64,000 nucleotides of DNA, taken from assembly GCA_024305405.1 (NCBI GenBank), contig JAKNDB010000068.1, positions 1,668,501 through 1,732,500 of the forward strand, in the 5' to 3' direction. This stretch comes from Dirofilaria immitis (taxonomy: Eukaryota; Nematoda; Chromadorea; Rhabditida; Onchocercidae). Numbering within the stretch: the first letter of the stretch is position 1; the number at the start of each line of letters is the position of its first letter. The position numbers and the translations under genes are program-made. This document shows, one piece after another, positions 38,201-50,200 of the stretch. The notes beneath the pieces were generated by a model. The model saw nothing but the letters and a program-made list of their open reading frames with translations, was not told the DNA's origin and did not search any database.

Positions 38201-41200
38201 GACAAATATTCAAAAAATAAGATATTATTGGTTGAATGTTGGTATAGCAGTTTACAAAGAAAACACTGGCACAAAAGTAAAAAAAAAAAAAAAATCACAG
38301 ATGCTTCATATGTTATCTCAAGAGTTCCTTCCTAGTCATATCCTATAACATCAAAGCTATAAAATTCCTTAAATTATCAAATTTAAATGTAGCAATGGCT
38401 TTTTGAAATTTATATTTTTAAAATGCACCAAGAACATTTTAAATGTATCTTAAAAATTAATGGATAATTTACATCTAACCATTATTAATATTGTTCTCAT
38501 CGTTGAAAGTCTTTTCCACAATATACTACTATATCTGTCTGCAATTTAATGTTTATTACATATGTCATTGATTTAATGAATAATGATGAAAATAAAAGGA
38601 ATTAATTTACAGGATATTGTCATAAAAATGTGGAATGCGGAATAATGAATTATTGGAGAGATAACTGAATTTTAACTTATCAAATTGTTATCATTGAAAA
38701 TTTGACTGAAGCTCTTCTTTAACAATATAATATTTTCAATTGATTATCAATGAGCAGATAAGAATATATGAAAATGAATGTTATCAGGTAATGAAATCCA
38801 GTTCTAAATCTTATGAATTACATAGGTAAGACAAATAAACTAAAGACGAAAGGAAGCGGAAACATTTCTATATTATACGTACGAATGATATACGTAGGAT
38901 GATAACAACTGTCTCTTTATCATTTTAAATAATCATTTTTTTTCTACCTTCATTCTACTCATAGCACATCATCTATATCAAGAAATATTTGGAAAATAGA
39001 TTTAAATTCGAAAATACAAATTAATTAAATTTGTAAAAGTTTAATTTCCAAAATTGCATACATTTCAATAGATCACTTATTTTTTCAAGCCTAATCTACA
39101 ATAAGCTAAAAAATACGTATGAGTACCTATTATAGGCTGCTGTTTTAGGATAAAAATAAAGAGTACTTTTTTGAACAAAAATGAATATGAATATGGCTAT
39201 ATAGAAAAAAAAAAAAAAAAAAGAAAACTATAACTAATTGAAATCCATATAATCATTAGACCATATTGGCATGCTTCCTTTATACTTCAACAATTTCGAT
39301 ATAATATTTCATATTCAAAATAATCTAGTACGATAGATAATAACTGACACAGAGAGAGAGAGAGAGAGAGAATTTCATATATAAATAATATTTAATAGAA
39401 AGAAATTGAATAAGCATAATGAATAGAAGAGAATTCAATATGAAAAGCATTTAAAAAAAAAAGAAAAAAAGCATTTTTAATATATTAATTAAAATATCAA
39501 ATTATTTATAACAAAAAATTACAACTTTCATTACAATGAATAATAAGCATATTCATAGATTGTTTGAAAAAAAAACCGAAGTTATAGCATAATTAATAAA
39601 AAATCATTTGTAAAGGAATGAAATAAGCGAATTATTATAAATAATTCTTTTTCCTATAAAATTTCTAAAATTTTATTTAAAAAAAAAAAAACGAAAAGTA
39701 GCAATTTTTAAAAAATGCAATAAAGGTGAAAGAGGAGGAAAAAAAAAAGAAAGAAAAAGAAAAAAAAGCAAGTATTTTAGTAATTTCAATAAAAACTTTC
39801 CTCTTATTTAAATGATTGAAAAGTAATCTTATACATAAATTTCCTTCCTACTATTTCATCAGTTTATTTCTTCCCTGAATATTATTTGAAAAATTAAGTT
39901 CACATTGATATTGACAAATGTTTTAAATGTTAAATTTAGTCTCATCAACGAAACTTTGCTTTCTTTTACAATGCTAGCAAAATGATGGTAAAAGAATGAA
40001 GAAGATTGTCAGATTTAATCCTCATCCATTTTATACCTACCAAATATCATTATCAGCATCACCATTGGTGCAATTTTTATCATTGACAATTGCCAGAATC
40101 AAAGAATAAATACGATGAACAGCTTCTCATTACAAAGGCCTTCTATGAAAAATATTCAAGGGTAATAATTATATTCAAAATTAGGTTTGAGCATTCCTGA
40201 CAGATGTATCCGCATAAACCGTTGTCTGTGATATATAGTTGCGCACCAAATGGTACGCCATTACATTTATTATATTTCTTAAAACTAAAAAGATGAACAA
40301 AAGTTGAAAATTAACAGACAAATGGAACAGCCGTGTCAAATTTTGAAGACATGATTGCTAACATTAATAGAAAATTCATATATTTTAATTTAATACAATA
40401 TGATGATGATGATGATAATATATCACATACCCTCAAATCCATATAGGGATAATTTAATAAATAAATGAAAAGACCATGTCTGAAATGAAATCATTAAATT
40501 TCAAACTTTTTTTTATTTCAATAGTTTTCAACCATTTGAAATAAATTCAAAATATCAACATCTGCTACTAATACCATTTTATGAGTTATTTCATTTCAAA
40601 TTATTCTCAACAAATTTTATTTTAATTATTTTACAATTTCTATTTATTGTCATCTCTTCCTCTTTATCAAATTAATAGCTTCTTTTTTTTCGTTCAATAT
40701 TTTCGTATCAATTAAAAATATAAATAAAAATAGCTAAAAATTATTCGTATTTTTCATAGATATCACAATCAAATGATCTATAGATAATTTGACTAATATA
40801 AACCCAATACAAAATAAAAGCTTTTTTAAAGAAAAAAATTAAAATATCCCTACAGTTTATCGAAACATATTTTCAAATTAAAACATATATCTAATCTATT
40901 AGATTGTAACAGTTTTACTTATCCCAATATTAAACCATTCTCGAATGAAAAGAGTGTATCCCTTCTTTTCATGTTTAATAAAATCGGAATATTAAATCAT
41001 GATATGAAGTGATAATTCAAATATGGAATATATTAGCATTTCATTTATTTGAATAAATTTATCGCATATTTTAATTAATTTACAAATACTACCAACAAAC
41101 TAAAATTACGAATTTTTCCTAAACATTGATTTGGCCAATAATAAAACGATCAAAATGAAATAAACAGTGTAGTAATATTAGCAGTAACGAATTTTTTTCA

Positions 41201-44200
41201 GTTTCCTCAAAATTTATAATAAAAGAAATTATCCTGATCTCTATTTCCTTTCCTCTTATTCATAGAATAAATATTCGGCATAGCTCAACAAGAATGATGA
41301 ATTGGTTAAGATATGATCTAAAAATATCTGAAAAATGTGAATAGTATGTTCCGTATGTTTCAAATGATATATAACATGAATTGAATAAGAATGGATAATG
41401 AAGAAAAATTTAAATCAATGAGGATAAAGATAAAATTAAACAAAGAGATAACAATCCTTTCTGAATATCGTTTTTTTTTTTTGTTTTCAAATTAACCATT
41501 TATCGTTTTTGAATTAATAGATAATTTATTGCTTCGAATAAACTGTATCCTTAATATTATTAGTACAACTAAAAAAAAAAAAAAAAACAACTATTAATAA
41601 TTTACTATCAATACTATTTATTTTATCATAATAACTGATTTTATTATCAATGTGATATTTTTATCATTTGCGGTAATAGAATAAATATTGTAAAACTTTT
41701 CATTTTTTATTTCCCACTTTTCTTCATTTTTTTAATTTCTGAAATTGAAAAAAAAACTAAAAAAACAATAAATAATAAACAAACGAAGAAAAAAAACCAA
41801 AAAAAAAAACGAGATCAATGATTGAATAAAAATCTTGCTCATGATTTCATCGAAGTCAAAAAAAAACACAAAAGAAAAAAGTGAAATTTTTTCAAATATC
41901 ATAAGAGATATACATATGTATATTTGCTATTCATACTTTTTTTTTTTTTTAATAAAAATATGCTAACTGTTGATAATCTATCTTTTCTCTTTTCTTTTAT
42001 ACATATAAATATATAATAACCCCATGAGATATATTATAAACAAACCACTAGTTCAATGCTTCTAAGCTAACAAATAATCACCAATGAGGATATGAAAAAA
42101 AAAAAATTCAAAAATTTAAAAATTCATATTAAGAAAAAGATACAAAGAGAGTGTTGGAAAAAGGGCATCAATTGTGTAGAAAATAAAATTCCTTAACAAA
42201 TACAAAAAAAAGTCTTTCATTTTAAAATATGCTAAAACTCTCTCTACAGCATCCAATCGCTTTTTTCCACTTAGCATATCTAACGAATGACAAAATGAAT
42301 TAATGATATCCGAAAACAAATGAATAATATATGAATGATAGACTAATTGTCACATATTTCAGGATACCCTAACATTTCCATTATTGCTTTTCAAAAGAAA
42401 TCCAGAAAATTTAGTGTCTTATCTTTTTTTTTTTGCAAGCAATCAAGCATTTTGTTTATTCTTTCTCCTATAGAAATCTATTTTTCTGTTTTCTGAAACT
42501 TCTAAGTGAATTGAAATTCTTAAAAACAAAAATAGTATCATCAAAATGTTTCCAACTGTATATCATATAAGAAAGTTATTGTTGAATACGAATACTTCAT
42601 GAAACTACTGATTTTATAAATCGCTTCAATATTATATGTTTTTACTAAATCTACTGAAGAATGTTTAATGGGCAAGTAATATAGCAATTTCTAATTTTAA
42701 AAAATTGACGGATCATTCATCAACGAAGATTGAAGGATCAAAAAATGAATAGCTTTCAAGAGAAGCATCAATCTTGAAATCCTATATTACTGAAACTTCG
42801 CAAATGTATCATTGGTAATTAATCGTTCAAAAACAAAATAACAGCTTCAATTACATTCTTTCTATATCAGTAAAGATGAATAAAAAATCTTTTATAGTTT
42901 AAATTTGAATACATTTTTAATATAAGCAGTCAAATTATGAGTGTTAAAAATAAATATGAAATGAATTAATTTGATGGAAAAATAATTAGTTACTTAATTA
43001 GCATGCTTATCTGACGTATAACATTCGAAAAAATTAAAATTTGAAAATACTGTAGATAAATGAAAATGAAGCACTATTATGCGATTAGGTTTATGATATT
43101 TCAACTAAAATCTAACAGACCATATTATTTCGATCTTTTAAATTGATAACATTATTTTGATTTCTTAATCATATAAAGGGATAATTAAATATACATATGT
43201 CTCTGAAATTTCAATATTTTCTGCAAAAATAAATATTGAAATTTTATAAGGTTTAAAAAGCCTCATACTTCTGCAGCAATATAAAACTCATCCCTTACAT
43301 TTCTTGATCTATGAATATTTAACTATATAGACATTTTATTAAATCTCGAAAAATTAAACAAAACTTAGGAAAGTTGCAGTTGTTTACGATCATAGTTTTC
43401 GTTGTCTATTAAGCATATTTCTCACTTTCTAGAACAATTTAGATGAGAAAGTAAAAGAGAAAAGATGGAAGAAGGAAATTAATCGAAATACCTGATGATT
43501 TTGAGAAGCAATTGTTTCGAGCAACTGGCGTTGTTCTTCGAGCGCCTGTTCAATATTTTTCAATCGTTGGCTATCTTCCGTTGTAAGATGATGATAACCA
43601 ATCAAAGGTCATCATCTCGCATCAAATCTGTACGACCATCAATATCACTGTTCGATCCTGATTTTTTGTAATCATTTTCAAAAACTATTACGGACGACTT
43701 CCATAGCCTATAAATGAAAATTTATTCATTTAAACATTTTAAGACAGATATATAAAAATTGCATTTAAAATGAAAAGAAATTTATTATAATTTTTAGCAC
43801 TTCATATTTCATATCAATGCAATGCAATTTAGTAATTTAACTCAAACATATAGTATGAAAAAAATTCATAAAAATTAAAAATAATCTATAAATGATCTAT
43901 ATCAGATTTATTTTTTTCTAATTTATTCATAAAAATTTCAAAGAAATAAAGAAAAAAATTCTTTTGAATTCTTTGAACAAAACATATTCTTATAATGTTA
44001 TATATTAATATTTAAAACGAAAATAACATTGAATAAATCTTACAATTAATTAGATTGTAACAAATTTCTTTCAATTAGAAAAATATAAATTTGTTTAAAA
44101 AAAAAAAAACATTATATATTGAATCGATAAAAGATTTAGGAAAAAAATATTTTAGAAGATTGCTACTGAAAAGATTGTTGTTTGGTGAGAGGAACAATTG

Positions 44201-47200
44201 TGGCTATACAAACTATTGCTTCTTCCTTAAGTCAAGCTTGCAACGATCAATCATAAAGCACTACAGCTGTTCAAACTTTATAATAAACGAAAATTACAAG
44301 AAAAAGAGGAAAAAATTTTTTCCTTTCATGATAAATAGACATTCGTTGGTATATTTGTGACATTTGTTTTCTAGATTTTAAATGATTATTATATATATAT
44401 AAGATCTTATATAAATTTTTTTCTTAGCATAAATTATTCAAAAAAAAAAAAGAAAATGATTATTGTCCTAGTCATCTTCTCATTCATATTTAGGAAAATT
44501 CATAGTAAATCCAATATAGATATTTATCTCGATGCTCTATCCAATCCGAATATCTATATCCCAAACTTTCAACAAATTATTAACTAATATAGTTGACTAA
44601 ATTTAGGTAATAAAAATATAAAATTATTAACTAATATAGTTGGCTAAATTTAGGTAATAAAAATATAAAATTATTAACTAATATAGTTGGCTAAATTTAG
44701 GTAATAAAAATATAAAAAATTGGCTGATGGAAGAAGCGAAATGACTTGAAAATTGAATTTTTATTCGCATTCAGGAAATTAATGTATGATAGCATTCGGT
44801 AGGTATCGCAAAATGCATTGAGTAATTCAACAATTTTGCATTGGGCCGAAGGAATCTTAAATCTCGTGAAATCAACAAAAATTAAATTTAAGTTTAAATT
44901 TTTCGAAACTCGAACTTTAGAACTTATAAAAGACTTTCTCGAATAATTAGTTCAAAAGCAAGGTTTCATCCCAAGAAAGAGATTAAGATATCATCAATTC
45001 GCATCACATGAAATCTCTTATGAGGGACTGAGAATGATATTCGACCATCAAAAATTCCTTTATGATTAAAGATTTCAAATGACAGAGAAGGATAAAGATT
45101 AGTCTAACAAACCAACTGTTATTTTAACCTGTTTACTATCAATTTCTTGTTTAACCTTGCTTCAAATGCTACGGAGAAAGTTTTTAAAACGAATTTCACA
45201 GTTCTGTTTCATCTTTCATGAAAACTCCATTTATTTATTTCATTGCTATAATCAATTCCAGAAATATCAAATGCAAGATCTAAAATGCTATGCATGTTCC
45301 TTTCGAAATTCATGAATCATTAATAGAAAAATAAATTAACACGTAGGAATAACGGAATTATCCTAAACAAATGAGATACTCACAAAGATATACATCAAAA
45401 ACTGTTATATGAAAGAATTGGAAAATATTAAAAATTATCTTCACCTGAGCACTTTCCTCAAACGGTGTTTCAAAATTATAATTTGCGTCCATTTCATTAG
45501 GCGCTTTTATTTCGTTTTCTTTACTAGCATTTTCTTCAGCTTCCAGTTGACGTTCCAATAGTTCAGCTGTTTCTTCTGGCAATTCAGCACCTTTTTCACG
45601 CAATAACTCCAATTGTTTTCGCATTTCAGTTATACTTCTGGAAAATACAAATGCCGGATTATTCACAAAAAGAAATTTAGCATAATCATCTGGCGTAAAT
45701 AAATTTATAGTGCAATGATGTTTAAATTTGTGCTCTTTTATCACTCTCTATTATACAAAATTTATCATTTTTTTAAAAATGTTATTACACTACAACATAC
45801 CATCATAAAAATTAATATCTCTATGCTATTCTTAATTCAAATAAATCCTTATTATTGACTGTAATAGAATGGAAATAATATATTTTTGAAAATCTGAAAT
45901 TTTCCATACATGAATTTTTATAAAATTAAAATAAATTTGATGTGTTCTAAAAAATTGAAAAAATAAAAATAAATAATTGTAAAAGATTTGGAAGCATTAA
46001 AGTTTAGAATCAATACGATGAAAACAAAACCAAAGCTATACTTCAATTGTTGTAAAGCATTACGAAACGTTTCATCCATATCAGGAGGAGATTCTTCAAC
46101 AGGTTTCGCCAATTGTGCTCGTATTTCTCGCATACGTTCTTTACGTGCTGCAATTGCAGCTAGTTTTTCGCTGTAAATAAAAAAATTGGAGATTTCATCA
46201 TATTTCAAAATAAAGAAAAAACAAGATAAACATATTGGTACTCTTCGAAATTTTAATCTAATTATTTTCTTAATTATATCATTGTTTTGATATTTTGAAA
46301 AAGGCAACTAAAGTTACAAAGCCAAAGCAAAATTAATATATTGTCTTTAGAAATTTTTCTTCTTATATAAATCCTATTAAAAATAAGATCTGAAAATAAC
46401 GTACACTTATTATTAAAAAAAAATTGACGGAAAATAATGCAACGTAAAGGATGGTGAAAATTACGATAAACATATTTAGCAAGAAAATTCGTATTTGTAT
46501 TTAATATTCTCAATCAAGGAATATTCTCAACCAAAGGATTTTTTCAATAATTTTTCCATAATCTTTTCTAAATTCATTTTTCTTTAAATATGAGATCAAT
46601 GCCACGCAAATTTTTTTGCTGTTCACTTATTCTTATGATGATTGAACAATTACCATAATTAATCCTATAAAAATTAATATCGAACAAAGAATGAATGAAA
46701 CAAACCGTATAGAAGAATTGATTGTATCAGATTGTTTCTGTTGTTCGCGTCCTTTTTACCTTTTCTCTTTTTTTCCCCACACATCCATTACCACCAGTTA
46801 TTTCGGAAATTTTTCCTTCCATTTGCTGCTGCTGTTCAATTTCATTCTCCAGAACCGGTGGAATTCGCTCAGCTGGTGCCAAATCATCCGGTACTGGCGG
46901 TCCAGTATCATCCTCTAATTCGGTATTTTGCTATAAATAAAATAAATCAACTAAGTTGAAATTTTGGAAAATTATGAGTCGATTTATTTATAGCTTCATA
47001 TGTCGCAGTATTTAAGGTACTTGCTATGAATTCAATGATAAAAATTCTCGAGTCAAAAATATGTAATTTTTAAAATGATGAAACGGTTTAATATTCAGTT
47101 TCATGCCGTGTTTGTTGAGCTAATTTTGAATCCTGGTATTCTAATTTAATAAGCAATATTAAAACAACTTCAAGGAAAAAATATAGTAATATTGAGTAAA

Positions 47201-50200
47201 TATTATTTATTCATATTGAGTAAATATTTATTTAAGTAAAAAAATAATAAACTTAGATGGAAAAATTATAGGAAATGTCTTGCATACTCTCATATCCAAA
47301 ACTTTTCACACATAAAAATTGTATATTATTTAAAATTGTATATTATTTGAGAATTTAAGAAATTCAAAAATATATTTTAAAACGATAGGAATGATTTTAG
47401 ATTAATCACCTTTTTCTTTGCCTGTAATTTAGCTCGTAACTTTGCTTCAGTGATTGATTTCGGCTCTGGTTGCGGTTCTACAACAATATCCGGCTCTGAT
47501 GCTGAACCAGGACCCAATTTGATGCCACGACGTTGCGCTTCACGTCGCAATCTCTCCAATGTTTTACGCTTTCTTTCCACCTGCTCTTGTTCTGATGCAA
47601 CTTAAAAAGAATTACACTAGCAAATATAAAGATTTATGATACATGCATCTGAATAATGATAGTTATATAAATTGTTACACGCAATATACGGAAAAATAAG
47701 AAAAAGCGTAATATTAATTTGTCAAAAATGATCTATGACAAGTTGTTTTTTGTTATGTGTAGATTTCAGAATAAACATTGAATAAGAAGAGGAAAAAGCG
47801 GACAGCAGATGTTTCCGGTAAAAGAGTGAATTTTACATTTCTTGGTAACAAAGATGGAACAACTGCTCAAACTAAATTAAATCACGATCATTTTTGAATT
47901 TTTTAACCAATATTTTATTTTTTAAGATTGTGATTTTTAAAATGATTTAACATAATCCGCTTATTTAATGATTTGTCATTTGATATCTTCTGGAAGATAG
48001 GAATAAAAAGTTTTCGCTGATTGAAATTTCCAAACAAAAGAAATTCAAATTGACAATCAACTGCTACAACTAATTCCCAAGCTAAAGTTAACTGTAATAT
48101 TGTAAAAAATTTTAACAGATGGCATTTTTAGTTGATTGTTCGCTATTTCGTCGCTCATCCAATCTGTCAACCATTGAGGTGATCATTGATGCGACTAATT
48201 CATTATTCGCTAAATCAATCAATCAGTCAGTTAATCAATTTATCATAGTCGAAAATTTTAAAGAATGGATATTTTTGGTTTAAATATTATCTTTCATCCC
48301 AATCCCTTTTTCGTTTTAATTTACCACTGTAATAAAGTTTAAGAATGAAATGTTGAAAATGTCCCGAAAAATAAACATCGAAACTTCCGCAATAATCTTC
48401 ATTTATGAAAGAGAGCCGCAACAAACGTGTTACACTATAAGAAATCTTAGAATATTGCTTTACACAGTTAGTAGCTAATTACTGTATAAAAATTTAAGAC
48501 ATTACATTTGAGCAACAGCAAAGACCATAAACTAACTCGTATTTACTACAAAGGAGGGATAATGAAACGATCTAAGTTGATATAAGATAAAAATGATAAA
48601 AAATTTTTTTAAGATAAAGATGAAAAATAAGATAAAAATATAAGGTAAAAAATATCATTCGTAAAAAAATTCAATTTAAATCTCATTTTTTCTTTGTTTT
48701 TTTTTATTTATTTTCATGAAAATTTACTATGATTAGTAAGATTATAATGATCCTAATCATACATTTTACCTAATTTATCATCAAATATACTCGAAAGAAA
48801 ATATGAAATTTCATAATATCGATTTAAAAATTAATGTTACTAAAAATAAATTTGGAAAAACAAAAATTAATTCAAATTAAGCTTAAAAAAATGAAAACTA
48901 TCAATATTACTACAATCATTTCCATTATAACAATATAATAATTTTACAGGAGAATAACAATAATAACAACAAAAAGGAAAAAAAAGAAGAGAAAGTTAGG
49001 CTTTTAGTTAGTTAATTAGTAAGGGAAAACATTTTACTAACTAAAACATTATTTTAATTTTCATAACTATGAGTAAGCATAATGTTACAGTTGACAAAAT
49101 CGATATGGTCAAGCTAGTTGCTAAATAAAAATGCTCAATTCATGTCTCGTTAATTCATGTCTCCAAGGAATAAAAGAGACATGGATACAGAAGGGAATTT
49201 TTCAAGCGATAAAGTATAGCAGAACAAGTTAAAATAAGCCTATAGAGTTATATAAATGAGTCGATTTGTAAATGGATAATATATGCTGGTGAAAGAGGAA
49301 GGCATAAGTCCAGAGTAGTTGCCTCTTCATAGTATTGCAACGATGTCTCCTATCATGCTTTCTTCACATCATCAATTATCTTTAAATTGAGTACCTCAAT
49401 GAATTCTCGAAAAACCGTTAAAATGAATATAAGCATAAATATTATATAAACATTTCCATTGCGATTATCAAACATTTTTCACAAAACTATTCACCATCGT
49501 AAATGTTAAATTAATTTAGAAATCATCAAGATCTATAGAATTGGCAAAAAAAAAAAAAATACGACAAAGCAGAAAATAATTCAAAAATGATATGCCATGC
49601 AAGCTAAAATAAATGCGACGAAATGAGAGTTAATTCAAATAAAAGCGGCAAGCAAACAAAATAAATTGAACATACAATATATATGATCTGCAAAGACCCA
49701 CACCTACACACACGCACATACACAGACACACACACACACACACATACATACACAAAAACATACACACAAACAAGCATACACACATACATATACGTATATA
49801 TATATATATATGTACACATGCATGCATGCATTTGCATTCATATGTAAACATTCATACATGTTAATGATACGTAGATATTATGTGAATTATATTTAATTAT
49901 TTTCCAGCAATGAGCTATACTCTTCTCCCATTTTTTTACATCTATTTCTTACTTTCCTGACTTCTTTGTTTTTTCAATTGAAAAATGCAATTAGTACGAA
50001 ATATGAAATGTGGTAGAGAGGAAAAACAACATAATGCTAATATAAAAAGATAAGGAAAAATAAAATTGCATTCCGATATCTGCATAGAATATCAAAATTT
50101 TCAAAAACAATACGATAAGACAAAATTTTAATATTCCTAAATTCAAAGAGAAAATTGAAAAAAAAGGATCTGATCCTGAAGTTAGCAGCAATATGAATCT

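Larger units (their letters stand above)
36349..43491. other. 7.1-kb intron of the PCM1-like gene
   Basis: This is the largest intron in the window. Apart from the CA repeat at 37450-37580, a (GATGAT)n stretch near 40402 and many homopolymers, it holds one short segment with coding character (40143-40284), listed separately. No second gene was established. Confidence 0.5.

Noticed and set aside
46691..46959. Overlapping plus-strand frames with FFPHT and CCCCS motifs
   Set aside because: They are antisense to the PCM1-like exon 46792-46930, whose minus-strand reading is low in rare residues and joins in phase.
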